Positions 1-7,219 of a stretch of 10,316 nt of DNA are shown here, piece by piece. Below the pieces are notes generated by a model. It had not been told where the DNA came from, made no database searches, and saw only the letters and a list, made by a program, of their open reading frames with translations. Positions within the stretch are counted from its first letter, which is position 1; every line of letters starts with the position of its first letter. The stretch is from Fibrobacter sp. Lineage in GTDB: Bacteria > Fibrobacterota > Fibrobacteria > Fibrobacterales > Fibrobacteraceae. The stretch lies in NCBI GenBank assembly GCA_016295375.1, contig JAEDLI010000085.1:1-10316 (forward strand). The letters run 5' to 3'. The translations under genes were made by a program, and so were the position numbers.

Positions 1-642
1 GCCCGTGATGCCCGCCTGGAGCGCCATGGGAGCGTATTCGTCTTCGCTGTCGTAGGCGGTCACATAGCCCGCGTTGGTGAGTGTCGCACCAAAGGCCATG
101 TATCGGTTCACCTTGAAGGAGCCGCCGATGTCGCCCAAGATGGCGTAGGCCGTTTCGTCTTCGATGGTCTGGCTTGCGAAGCGGGCGGTAACACCCCAGT
201 TGAAGGCGGAATTACGGCTACCGAGGCCAAGCTGTGCGGCCCAGGCGTAAGCGCCGTAGTCCCCTGTCTCGAGACCGTTTTCGTCGCGACCTTCGATGTC
301 GTCGTAACCCAGGTAATCCAGGCCTGCCGAGAAAGTGAATTTGTCCGCAAAAGGAAGGCCGTAGTAAACATTGATGAAACGGTCCGAACCCATGCCGTCA
401 AAGACAATCTGGTTCAGGCCGAACTCCGGGGATTCTACGGTGCTCATGGCCAGCGGGTTCCGAGTCACTTCGGAAGCCCTGGCGGGGTCTGCAACGCCAG
501 CTCCCGCCAGGGCGGCAGTTCGCGGCGAAACCTGCAGCGCAAGAAACTTCATGGTCACGCCACCCGGGTCCACGTTCCAATACTCCCCTGCAAAAGCGAG
601 GGAGCCTGCGGCCAGGGCTGCGGTAAGGAGTTTCTTGAACAT
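1..642 (-). CDS. PorV/PorQ-family outer membrane protein, 3' end cut by window edge
   Basis: The reading frame is open from an ATG at 642 to the window edge: 214 residues with no stop, so the C-terminus is missing. It begins MFKKLLTAALAAGSLAFAGEYW, a signal peptide with probable cleavage after AFA. Next comes a stretch typical of the PorV/PorQ family (FLALQVSPRTAALAGAGVAD, then an NPLAM motif). The rest alternates aromatic and Gly/Asn/Asp-rich segments (VYYGLPFADKFTFSAGLDYLGY), as expected of outer-membrane beta strands. In this family PorV is the type IX secretion shuttle protein, while other members are outer-membrane proteins of unknown role. The visible part does not tell which this is. 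It is transcribed divergently from the glycosyltransferase gene across a repeat-filled gap. There is no clear Shine-Dalgarno; a TATTTTTG element lies 14 bases upstream of the ATG. Family assignment is fairly sure, exact function is not. Confidence 0.8.
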   Translation of the reverse strand, partial: MFKKLLTAALAAGSLAFAGEYWNVDPGGVTMKFLALQVSPRTAALAGAGVADPARASEVTRNPLAMSTVESPEFGLNQIVFDGMGSDRFINVYYGLPFADKFTFSAGLDYLGYDDIEGRDENGLETGDYGAYAWAAQLGLGSRNSAFNWGVTARFASQTIEDETAYAILGDIGGSFKVNRYMAFGATLTNAGYVTAYDSEDEYAPMALQAGITG

Positions 643-656
643 ACGGCTACAAGATA

Positions 657-664
657 CAAAAATA
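657..664 (-). promoter_or_regulatory. Putative Bacteroidetes-type -7 element (TATTTTTG)
   Basis: On the minus strand TATTTTTG matches the Bacteroidetes -7 consensus TAnnTTTG and ends 14 bases before the ATG at 642. No TTG is found at the expected spacing upstream, so only half the promoter is supported. A short perfect dyad (GGAC-ATA-GTCC, 676-686) lies just upstream and could be an operator, or chance. Confidence 0.35.
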
Positions 665-695
665 GACGTAACGTAGGACATAGTCCGACTGGTAT

Positions 696-786
696 TAGGG
701 GCTAGGATCTAGGGGTTAGGGGCTAGGAAATGTGGAGTGTGGGGTGTGAGATTAGTAATGAGTTGCCAGTTATGAGTTGTGAGTTC
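696..786. repeat. Degenerate heptanucleotide tandem repeat, block A (13 units)
   Basis: Read in steps of seven from 696, the sequence gives TAGGGGC, TAGGATC, TAGGGGT, TAGGGGC, TAGGAAA, TGTGGAG, TGTGGGG, TGTGAGA, TTAGTAA, TGAGTTG, CCAGTTA, TGAGTTG, TGAGTTC. The fourth base is G in all 13 units and the first is T in 12 of 13. The unit drifts from TAGGGGC-like through TGTGGGG-like to TGAGTTG-like without losing phase. The tract lies in the gap between divergent genes and has no convincing gene on either strand. Confidence 0.85.
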
Positions 787-817
787 TTATAGTAGCGCCT
801 TTGACGCCAAATTATGG

Positions 818-852
818 ACTGAAGACTGATAACAGACGACTGATAACTCAGG
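818..852. repeat. Degenerate heptanucleotide tandem repeat, block C (5 units)
   Basis: Five consecutive seven-base units read ACTGAAG, ACTGATA, ACAGACG, ACTGATA, ACTCAGG. All five start with AC. This is a different heptamer from block A but has the same period, 31 bp further on. The bases between (787-817) show no clear repeat. Confidence 0.75.
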
Positions 853-877
853 GGCTTCCTTCGAGTATTAGGTCGGG

Positions 878-905
878 GCTTGAGGTTCGAGGCGCGAGGC
901 TTTTT
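878..905. repeat. Degenerate heptanucleotide tandem repeat, block D (about 4 units)
   Basis: Units GCTTGAG, GTTCGAG, GCGCGAG and the decayed GCTTTTT follow at seven-base steps. They end 15 bases before the glycosyltransferase start codon. Together with blocks A and C, most of the 278-bp divergent gap is heptad-periodic. The remaining parts (about 665-695, 787-817 and 853-877) show nothing recognisable apart from the small dyad at 676-686. Confidence 0.65.
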
Positions 906-907
906 TC

Positions 908-916
908 TAAATTTTG
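908..916 (+). promoter_or_regulatory. Weak -7-like element before the glycosyltransferase gene
   Basis: TAAATTTTG lies four bases before the ATG at 921 and is one base off TAnnTTTG spacing. The nearest upstream TTG (880-882) is 25 bases away, longer than the usual 19-21. If used, it would give a nearly leaderless mRNA, which would fit the absence of a Shine-Dalgarno. Support is weak. Confidence 0.2.
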
Positions 917-920
917 ATCC

Positions 921-2027
921 ATGCTGAGCGTCGTTGTCCTGACCGTGCTTACCGCAATCTATGCGGTTGCCATTCTCACGTTTGCCGTGGGGATTATCCG
1001 CACGCACAGGCACAAGGGGAGCGCCACCCCCTATGTTTCCGTGGTCATTCCCATGCGAAACGAAGAAGAATTCTTGCAGCGGACTCTGGACGCCCTAGCC
1101 GTCCAGGAATACGCAGGACAATACGAGATTATCTGCGTCGACGACCGCTCTACCGATTCCACGGGGAAAATCCTGGACGATTTCGTCGCGACCCACGGGG
1201 ACAAATTCCGCGCCATCCATCTGGACCCGAACCTCCCCAAGGTAGAGAGCCCCAAGAAGCGGGCCCTGGAAGCGGGATTCAAGGAAGCCCGCGGCGAAGT
1301 CCTGCTGATTATGGACGCCGACTGCGTGCCGACCAAGCGCTGGCTTGCCTCCATGGCGGGTAGGTTCGAAGGGAACATCGCCATCGTGCAGGGGCCAAAG
1401 CGGAACACCGGCGGCTGGAGCCCCGTGCATCAGTACCAGAGGCTCGAGACCCTGGCCTACACCTCCATCGAGGCCGCCGGATTCAGCCTGGGCCACCCCA
1501 TGCTGGCCAGTGCCGCATGCCTCGCCTACAAGAAGGACCTGTTCTTCAAGGTGGGCGGTTTCGGGGACCTAGTGAACCTTTCCAGCGGCGACGACGATAT
1601 GCTCATCCACAAGATGATCAAGGAACCGGGCGTGGAGTTCTGCTACAACCTGAGCGCCGACGCCCTCATAGACACGGCCCCCGTGGATTCCCTGAAGTCC
1701 CTGTTCTTCCAGCGGGCACGCTGGAGCAGTAACGGCACCAAGTACGACAGTCACCTCTACACGCTGGCGCTTTCCCTTATCTACACGTTCCTGGTCTGGC
1801 TTCTGGTGAGTCCTTTTTTGGTGGCTTTCGCCGACTTCCCCATCGCCTGGTTTGCCATCCCTATGGGCGTGAAGGTCCTGTGCGATTTGATTTTTCTCAC
1901 CTGCGCCGCTGTGAAGCTCCACTCCAAGCGGCTTTTGTTGGCTCTGCCCGTCACCGAGATCATACAGGTGCCCATGAACGTGTTCGCCGTTCCCTTCGGG
2001 CTGCTGGGGCTTTTCAAGTGGAAATAG
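921..2027 (+). CDS. Membrane-anchored family 2 glycosyltransferase
   Basis: This 368-residue protein has an N-terminal membrane segment (about 1-27), a cytoplasmic GT-A domain (about 38-270) and about three C-terminal membrane segments (280-365). Visible GT2 signatures are VSVVIPMRNEE (39-49), CVDDRSTDST (72-81), the metal-binding DAD (132-134), an acidic GDDD (223-226) at the catalytic-base position, and QRARW (264-268), the Q/RxxRW motif of processive or membrane-bound GT2 enzymes. It should transfer a sugar from a nucleotide sugar at the inner face of the cytoplasmic membrane, to a lipid carrier, lipid or growing glycan; the substrate cannot be read from sequence. The ATG at 921 is chosen because it keeps the N-terminal anchor. 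No clear Shine-Dalgarno precedes it. The next gene follows after 9 bp, so the two are probably one operon acting on one glycan. Confidence 0.88.
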   Translation: MLSVVVLTVLTAIYAVAILTFAVGIIRTHRHKGSATPYVSVVIPMRNEEEFLQRTLDALAVQEYAGQYEIICVDDRSTDSTGKILDDFVATHGDKFRAIHLDPNLPKVESPKKRALEAGFKEARGEVLLIMDADCVPTKRWLASMAGRFEGNIAIVQGPKRNTGGWSPVHQYQRLETLAYTSIEAAGFSLGHPMLASAACLAYKKDLFFKVGGFGDLVNLSSGDDDMLIHKMIKEPGVEFCYNLSADALIDTAPVDSLKSLFFQRARWSSNGTKYDSHLYTLALSLIYTFLVWLLVSPFLVAFADFPIAWFAIPMGVKVLCDLIFLTCAAVKLHSKRLLLALPVTEIIQVPMNVFAVPFGLLGLFKWK

Positions 2028-2036
2028 GGCCTGCGA

Positions 2037-3392
2037 ATGTGCCTAGCCAAGTGTAAAAAGCTCATCCCGCTCGGCGTTATTTTTCTAGCGGCCTTTGCCG
2101 TTTTCTGCAAAATCCATTATTCCGACGGTGATGACGCCTTCTTTGACAGCTGCGTCAAGAGTATGTCGTTTCTTGAATACCTCAAGGAACGTTACCTGAC
2201 CTGGACAGGCCGCATCGGCGGAGAGACTGCCATCTACGTCACCTTTACTCTGGGAATCTGGTTCTGGCGTGTGGCGAATGCCTTCATGGTCACCATGCTC
2301 CCGACCCTCGTGTTCCTGATTTTCAAGAAGATTTATCCCGGCGATGTCGGCGCAAAACCCACATGGAGCGACCTGCGCCTCTTTCTCTTGACTTGCGCAG
2401 GATTCCTGCTGATGGACGTAGTCACCTTCGGGCACGCCGCCGTCTGGGTCAACGGTTCCGTCTTTTACACCTGGGCGTTGGTCAGCGCGTTCCTGTGCAT
2501 TTACCTCACTTTAGACTACTTTATTTCTGGCGCCGATTCCACAAAAAAAATCCTTGCATCGATTCCCTTCGGCTTGTTTGCCGTCTCGTCAATAGAACAA
2601 ATAGGATTTTTCTTGTTAGCCTACTTTGCGGGTGGAATTATCTTCAACAAACTTCAAAAGAGAACCGTTTCCTCTCTGCTATATGTTGAATCCTCCGCTT
2701 TGCTTGCTGTTTTTGCCATTGTCCTTGCCGCCCCCGGAAACACCCTGAGGATTGTAGCCGAAACGGAGACCTGGTTTCCCGCCTTCAAGGAACTTTCCGT
2801 CGGAGAGCACGCCTTTATTTCGGCCCAATGGCTGCTGTCGTCTTTCGCCAACGAAAGCAAATTTTTCTTCGCGCTCATCTGGATTGCAGCCCCACTTTCC
2901 GCAGCATCCAAAAGCAAGCCGGTTATCGTAGCAGCTGTGCTATTCTCTGCAGTTGCGCTCCTTCCGCTAGCAGGAATCACCCCACTTGCCGACATGGGCA
3001 TCAACTACATCGACCCTGCTGTCCGACCCGAAGTTTTCCCTAGCCTTGTGCAAGCGACCCCAATGAACATCCTTGCGATGATTTGGTGGTTTGCGGCAAC
3101 GGCCTTCACCCTGTTTTTAATCCAAAAGCATCTCGGCGCAAAGAGCGCAATCCTCTTTATCGTGGCTATCCTTTGCGAAGCCATGATGTTTTTCTCCCCA
3201 ACCATCTATGCATCGGGCGAAAGGGTTTTCTATGTCACCGACTGGATTCTCGTATTTATCATCTTGAATCAGGTTTCAAAAATCCCGTCTGAAAAGCGCA
3301 AACTAATTTTCTTTTCCTTGGCCCTTATCTTAACAATACTGAACGAGGTCACTCAGGCCTCCGAGCTGCTTGCAAAACTGAACGGGAATTAA
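2037..3392 (+). CDS. Polytopic membrane protein, DUF6056-like (possible GT-C-type transferase)
   Basis: The 451-residue protein is almost entirely membrane segments, roughly ten to twelve. They run from LIPLGVIFLAAFAVF (9-23) through clusters such as LFLLTCAGFLLM and LLYVESSALLAVFAIVLAA to a last one at VFYVTDWILVFIILN. After the first segment comes an acidic loop with DGDDAFF (30-36), then YLTWTGRIGG (53-62). A DD-containing first loop followed by an aromatic-xGR motif resembles DUF6056 proteins. An acidic motif in the first external loop is also usual for GT-C-fold transferases that use polyprenyl-phosphate sugars. That function is inference. The gene starts 9 bp after the GT2 stop, with no strong ribosome site, suggesting coupled expression. 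A plausible division of labour is that the GT2 makes a lipid-linked sugar and this protein uses it outside the membrane. Base composition looks more AT-rich from about 2510 onward. Confidence 0.75.
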   Translation: MCLAKCKKLIPLGVIFLAAFAVFCKIHYSDGDDAFFDSCVKSMSFLEYLKERYLTWTGRIGGETAIYVTFTLGIWFWRVANAFMVTMLPTLVFLIFKKIYPGDVGAKPTWSDLRLFLLTCAGFLLMDVVTFGHAAVWVNGSVFYTWALVSAFLCIYLTLDYFISGADSTKKILASIPFGLFAVSSIEQIGFFLLAYFAGGIIFNKLQKRTVSSLLYVESSALLAVFAIVLAAPGNTLRIVAETETWFPAFKELSVGEHAFISAQWLLSSFANESKFFFALIWIAAPLSAASKSKPVIVAAVLFSAVALLPLAGITPLADMGINYIDPAVRPEVFPSLVQATPMNILAMIWWFAATAFTLFLIQKHLGAKSAILFIVAILCEAMMFFSPTIYASGERVFYVTDWILVFIILNQVSKIPSEKRKLIFFSLALILTILNEVTQASELLAKLNGN

Positions 3393-3406
3393 AAGGGGCG
3401 GGTTTG

Positions 3407-4696
3407 CTAAAGGCCTAGTTTGGCCTTGGCCCAAGCTTCGGCCTGTTCTGCATCTTGCAGTTTTCCGTCTAGCTGGAGTTCAAAGCTTTCGCGAATCAGG
3501 TCGCCAAACTGCTTGCCTGGTTTTAATCCGAGAGACATCAGGTAGCGGCCTGTAAGGTAAGGCTCCGGAGCGTTTTCAAAAACGCCCAGCTCAAGGGCCC
3601 GCGCCTTCAATCGTTCCACAAAAGCCGTGCGAGCCTGTTCGCCGTACATCGGGTTAGAAGCAACAAGAATGCTGTATTCCCGCAGGCCTTCCAGCGCAAC
3701 GGACAGCCGGCGAATCTCAGAATCGTCAAGGAACGCACTTTCGGGAGATGCCGTAGACGAATACCTCAACAGTTTCGGAACGTTCCGCAGGAGCTTCACC
3801 TCGTTGGTCATGCCCGTTAGGAATTTCTCCCAGTCTTCGGCACAGGAATTCCCCGAAAGGAGCGCTGCAAAGGCCATCGCCATCCGGGACTCCTCGGGTT
3901 CAGCGGCCGCATTTCTGGATATGTTGTCCAGGAACTGTCCCAGATTTTCGTAGCTGCCAGCCAGGGGTTTCACCTCCGGGAAAAACCGCAACAGGTCCAT
4001 TTCCAGAAATGCCCGCAGGCCCAAAGAAGGTTTGCCCGGCTTAAGGAGCCACTTTTTGAACTCTTCGTAAATCCTTTCTTTGGAAAGGTCTTCCAGGGAA
4101 AGGCTCCTACAAAGTTCCGCCGTCTCTGGTGCTAACGTCAACTCGAAACGGCTGGCAAACTGCACACCCCGCAAGATTCGCAGGGAATCTTCGGCAAAGG
4201 CATCGCTGACATGCTTTAACCTGTGGGCCTTCAGGTCTTCCACTCCCCCGTAGGGGTCGCAAAGGGACAGCTCCGGAAGTTCCATGCCCATGGCATTGAT
4301 GGTAAAGTCCCTGCGGAGGGCCGCCTCCTTGAAGCTGAGCTTTTCGTCGGTATGCACTACGAACCCGCGGTGGCCATAGCCCACCTTGTTTTCTGTGCGG
4401 GGGAAGGAAAAGTCCAACGACAGGCCTTTCATGGCCAAATGAATCACGCCAAAGGCCTTGCCTACCAGGTTCGTGCGGCCGTACTTCGAAAGGAGCGGCA
4501 CCAGGGCGTCTTGCGCCATGTCGTAAACTTCGATATCGTAGTCCCGGCAGCTCTTGCCCAGCATGGCATCCCGGACCCAGCCGCCCACCAGAAAGGCGCG
4601 GCCGCCGGCAGCACGGATATCGCCTGCAATTTTTAGCAGGCGTCCCGGAAGGTCAGGCGAGAATTCATCACCCGAAAGTGTGCGGACCGTGACCAT
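3407..4696 (-). CDS. cca: CCA tRNA nucleotidyltransferase (class II)
   Basis: The enzyme adds or repairs the 3'-CCA end of tRNA in the cytoplasm using CTP and ATP. The 429 residues show the class II motifs in order: FLVGGWVRD (35-43), the metal-binding pair in DYD (D52, D54), a third acidic residue in LDFSFPR (D95), RRDFTINAM (128-136), DPYGG (147-151) and EDSLRILR (169-176), the last being the nucleotide-recognition EDxxR motif. A C-terminal tail LTGRYLMSLGLKPGKQFG is typical of bacterial members. No HD phosphohydrolase motif is seen, unlike the E. coli enzyme. A CC-only or A-only adding enzyme is possible in principle, since some lineages split the task, but no second homologue is visible here. 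The ATG at 4696 overlaps the TAA of the upstream lipoprotein gene by one base (TAATG) and no strong Shine-Dalgarno precedes it, which points to translational coupling. Confidence 0.93.
   Translation of the reverse strand: MVTVRTLSGDEFSPDLPGRLLKIAGDIRAAGGRAFLVGGWVRDAMLGKSCRDYDIEVYDMAQDALVPLLSKYGRTNLVGKAFGVIHLAMKGLSLDFSFPRTENKVGYGHRGFVVHTDEKLSFKEAALRRDFTINAMGMELPELSLCDPYGGVEDLKAHRLKHVSDAFAEDSLRILRGVQFASRFELTLAPETAELCRSLSLEDLSKERIYEEFKKWLLKPGKPSLGLRAFLEMDLLRFFPEVKPLAGSYENLGQFLDNISRNAAAEPEESRMAMAFAALLSGNSCAEDWEKFLTGMTNEVKLLRNVPKLLRYSSTASPESAFLDDSEIRRLSVALEGLREYSILVASNPMYGEQARTAFVERLKARALELGVFENAPEPYLTGRYLMSLGLKPGKQFGDLIRESFELQLDGKLQDAEQAEAWAKAKLGL
3410..3427 (-). terminator. Hairpin at the 3' end of cca, weak terminator candidate
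   Basis: AAGGCC and GGCCTT form a perfect 6-bp stem around a six-base loop, within the last codons of cca and directly before its TAG. The minus strand continues with only three Ts and the plus strand has no T-tract, so neither direction shows a classical intrinsic terminator. The two operons converge with just 14 bp between stops, and no better terminator is visible, so this hairpin may serve both or may be chance. Confidence 0.3.
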
Positions 4697-5163
4697 TATT
4701 CTTGCGGAACCTCGCTAGCCGTGCTATCTACGGTTGCGGAACTGTCTGCAGGTGCAGAAGCTTTTTCTGTTGCCGTGCTATCCGGCAAGGTCGCAGGCTT
4801 CGGCATAGCGGAACTGTCCGAGGGAACGGCGGCCGTAGTATCCCGAGGCACCACCGTCACTGCAGAATCAGATGCCGTATGGACCTTAGCAGTCGTATCT
4901 TGGGAAGCAAACCGTTCGTAAATGCTGCGGCGCGCCTCGGCCGAGCCCTGCTTTTTCTTGGCCTCTTCTTCGCGACAGGCCCGCAACTCCTCTTCCATAA
5001 ATGCGCGTTGGTCTGGGGAATAGGACATGCTGTTATAGCGGTACTCTATTTCGTCGCAGACAACACCTTGACGCTGCCCGGCGCAAGACGCCAAAAACAA
5101 TCCACAAGAAAACAGCGCCATTAATGCGGCAACCACTACCAAATACTGTTTCTTTTTTCCCAT
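4696..5163 (-). CDS. Small lipoprotein with Ser/Thr/Asp/Pro-rich tail, function unknown
   Basis: The 155-residue product starts MGKKKQYLVVVAAL, a basic then hydrophobic signal, and reaches a lipobox LASC with the lipidated cysteine at 27; LFSC with C20 is a less likely alternative. The middle part (about 30-90) is charged and probably helical (YSPDQRAFMEEELRACREEEAKKK, interrupted by short polar stretches). From about residue 90 to the end it is low-complexity, built from repeats such as DTTAAVPSDSSA and APADSSATVDSTA. It is probably anchored in the inner or outer membrane with a flexible tail in the periplasm. It starts 12 bp after the propeller gene stop, and its own stop overlaps the cca start by one base, so it sits inside an operon. 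I do not recognise a family. Confidence 0.75.
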   Translation of the reverse strand: MGKKKQYLVVVAALMALFSCGLFLASCAGQRQGVVCDEIEYRYNSMSYSPDQRAFMEEELRACREEEAKKKQGSAEARRSIYERFASQDTTAKVHTASDSAVTVVPRDTTAAVPSDSSAMPKPATLPDSTATEKASAPADSSATVDSTASEVPQE

Positions 5164-5172
5164 TGTCCTTAA

Positions 5173-5177
5173 CCTCT
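5173..5177 (-). promoter_or_regulatory. Ribosome binding site of the small lipoprotein
   Basis: Minus-strand AGAGG lies nine bases before the ATG at 5163 and overlaps the stop region of the upstream gene. A second purine run, AAGGA (5166-5170), is only two bases from the ATG and too close to be used well. This supports the chosen start. Confidence 0.5.
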
Positions 5178-7176
5178 AATGAATCAATATAATTTTTCCC
5201 GTTTTTTTCTTGGACCCTTTGCGGACCACATAATGATAAACCCCAGGAGCCACAAGTTTCCCGGTCTTGTCGGTGCCGTCCCATTCCGCACGGCCACCCA
5301 GAACATCGCTATCGTAAAACGACTTTACCAGCGCCCCGCCGCGATTATAAACACTTACGAAAGAGTCTTCTGAAATATTGTCGATAATCAGACGCTGGCC
5401 CTGCTTGGGCCTGAATGGATTCGGGTAAGCCTTTACTTCAGCAGGAGCTTCAGACGTCATCATCTTTTCGGCATTCCTCAAATCCTTGCGAGAATAGCGA
5501 GTCACGCCGCCATCGTGGGCAAACCAAATCATACCCTTAATAGGGTCAATTGCCAAATCATGCACCTTGTTACTCAGTAATCCCTGCTCTGTAGCCCATC
5601 GTTCCACCGCTAGAGTATCCTTGGATTTCTTTCGCTTTGACAAACGAAACACGCCCTGATCGGCAGTTCCAAGCCAGATATTTCCTTGAACGTCTCTGTC
5701 CATGGAGGTATACTCGGCACCAATCAACCCTTTTGTCGAGCTAGGCTGAACAAGGGTATCCCTATCCTCGTCCATGTAGGCGAGATTCCCAACCGTAACC
5801 ATCCATAAAGCATTGTCATCTTTATCAAAAACAAAATCCAAGGGTGCCTTTCCACCGGGAGTAGCATAATTTTTCTTTTCGGAAACCAACAATCTACCCC
5901 CATTTTTTGAGGGTGGCGGCAAGCGGAAGACGTCTAATGAACCTCCCAATGAAACATAAAACGCCTCCCTAGAGGAAACATATACCAGCCATTCTCCCGT
6001 TTCTGTATCAGTCTTTGCCGCAAGAGTTCCGACAATAGGGGAGGAACCTATTTCAGAGAGGCAACTGATATCGCCGTCTTTTGTGATATATGCTAGGCCA
6101 TAATTTTTTTGGCCAGATGTCGCCACCAAAAATCCGGAACTATCCGGGGCGGCAGTTGTCCCTATGGCAACGGTATAATCATCTAAGTATTCGTCTAGGC
6201 AACTATTCTCGTCTTGCGGAGTCCAGGTCTTAAAGAGGGTATATCCGTTATCCTTAAAAAGGAAAAAGCCCATTCCCCACACATGGGCGAGCAATAAGCC
6301 ATTATCCAGGGCAGACAGAACTTTCATCCGGTTGTCATAGGATCCGGTATAACTTCCCATACCATTCCAAATCGGGACGCTGTTTAGCCAATTGTACCCA
6401 TCACTGTACGCCATCCACCCATTTGATGTAGCGGCAACAATTCCCCCTCCTGAAACAGCTGTCATTTCGTAGACACTATCCAGCGCATAATTGTTAAAAA
6501 GCGTTTCCCGTTCGATTTCTGAAACGTCCTGTTTTTGACTTTCAAAAAAACGGTCAGCATCACTAAAATTTGTTTTCTTGACCCACGAAGTCGGGTCTAC
6601 CAGCCGCACGTCGGCTCCCATATTAGCCCAATTCATTTTGCGGCCATACACTTCGGTTCCCAGAAGAACAAATAGCGAATCGTCCTTAATGGAAATTTTT
6701 TGAGGCGACCTAGTAACCAGCGAGGTATTTCCGATTTTATCTATCGTCAGAAGGAACGAACTTTGATCGGTATCAAAAAAGGCCAAACAATTTTCAAAGG
6801 CGATAACCAAATTGTTTTTTTTCGATATAACCTGGCCAGGAACCACTTGAACTTTCTTATTCAGATAAGAACGGTTTGCAATGCTCCAGCTAGAGGTTTT
6901 CTTATCGAATGCCGCAACTAAACCATATTCCGAAACGGCAAATATTTTAGCATCTGTCTGCGCAATACCCAAAAAGGAAGTGGCGCCTAAGCCATCTGCA
7001 GAAGTCCAAAGTCTTTTTATTCTAGGTGTCGAAAACTGGACGCCACCACCTGTGGCCAAGACATAACCCGAATCGTATGGAATAGCGGAGTATACCGGCG
7101 ATGGTTGGGAAAAGACTTTCCACTCGTCGGCCAGAGCAGTGCTTGTTAAAAGCAACAAGGCAAAAATTAACCGCAT
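5176..7176 (-). CDS. Secreted beta-propeller protein with C-terminal YPNPF (FlgD-like/type IX sorting) domain, PorZ-like
   Basis: From the ATG at 7176 the protein has 666 residues. A GTG three codons upstream (7185) would give 669, and residue numbers here use that longer form. The ATG is preferred because the signal peptide then reads MRLIFALLLLTSTALA (cleavage before DEW) and because a promoter-like element lies very close upstream. The body is beta-rich with propeller-blade repeats of the two-component-regulator type, clearest at GNIWLGTADQGVFRL (501-515) and GMIWFAHDGGVTRY (551-564). Residues 587-669 begin YPNPF and end with GVYHYVVRKG and a Lys-rich terminus, matching FlgD Ig-like and type A type IX sorting domains. 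Propellers followed by such a domain is the layout of PorZ, a surface protein of the type IX system that assists attachment of anionic LPS to cargo. A generic secreted propeller is the alternative. No histidine kinase or membrane anchor is present. Confidence 0.82.
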   Translation of the reverse strand: MRLIFALLLLTSTALADEWKVFSQPSPVYSAIPYDSGYVLATGGGVQFSTPRIKRLWTSADGLGATSFLGIAQTDAKIFAVSEYGLVAAFDKKTSSWSIANRSYLNKKVQVVPGQVISKKNNLVIAFENCLAFFDTDQSSFLLTIDKIGNTSLVTRSPQKISIKDDSLFVLLGTEVYGRKMNWANMGADVRLVDPTSWVKKTNFSDADRFFESQKQDVSEIERETLFNNYALDSVYEMTAVSGGGIVAATSNGWMAYSDGYNWLNSVPIWNGMGSYTGSYDNRMKVLSALDNGLLLAHVWGMGFFLFKDNGYTLFKTWTPQDENSCLDEYLDDYTVAIGTTAAPDSSGFLVATSGQKNYGLAYITKDGDISCLSEIGSSPIVGTLAAKTDTETGEWLVYVSSREAFYVSLGGSLDVFRLPPPSKNGGRLLVSEKKNYATPGGKAPLDFVFDKDDNALWMVTVGNLAYMDEDRDTLVQPSSTKGLIGAEYTSMDRDVQGNIWLGTADQGVFRLSKRKKSKDTLAVERWATEQGLLSNKVHDLAIDPIKGMIWFAHDGGVTRYSRKDLRNAEKMMTSEAPAEVKAYPNPFRPKQGQRLIIDNISEDSFVSVYNRGGALVKSFYDSDVLGGRAEWDGTDKTGKLVAPGVYHYVVRKGSKKKTGKIILIH

Positions 7177-7189
7177 TAAAGGCACTTTA

Positions 7190-7219
7190 CAAAATTACAA
7201 AAATGCACTAGCCCAGCAA
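7190..7219 (-). promoter_or_regulatory. Bacteroidetes-type promoter for the propeller-lipoprotein-cca operon
   Basis: On the minus strand TTG (7219-7217) is followed, after 19 bases, by TAATTTTG (7197-7190). This fits the Bacteroidetes promoter TTG-N19-21-TAnnTTTG. Transcription would begin around 7183-7186, leaving at most about ten bases before the ATG at 7176 and starting at or inside the alternative GTG. The upstream half overlaps the last codons of the sigma-factor gene. Confidence 0.5.

Noticed and set aside
676..686. Perfect 4-3-4 dyad GGAC-ATA-GTCC upstream of the PorV-like gene
   Set aside because: So short a dyad is common by chance; it is mentioned under the nearby promoter but not called as an operator.
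723..1013. 96-codon minus-strand frame through the repeat tract into the GT2 gene
   Set aside because: The translation is a Lys/Arg/Asn-rich product of heptamer repeats plus antisense GT2, without a ribosome site or recognisable domain.
914..1363. 149-codon plus-strand frame overlapping the GT2 start
   Set aside because: It is an Arg/Pro-rich shifted reading of the GT2 gene, whose own frame carries every expected motif.
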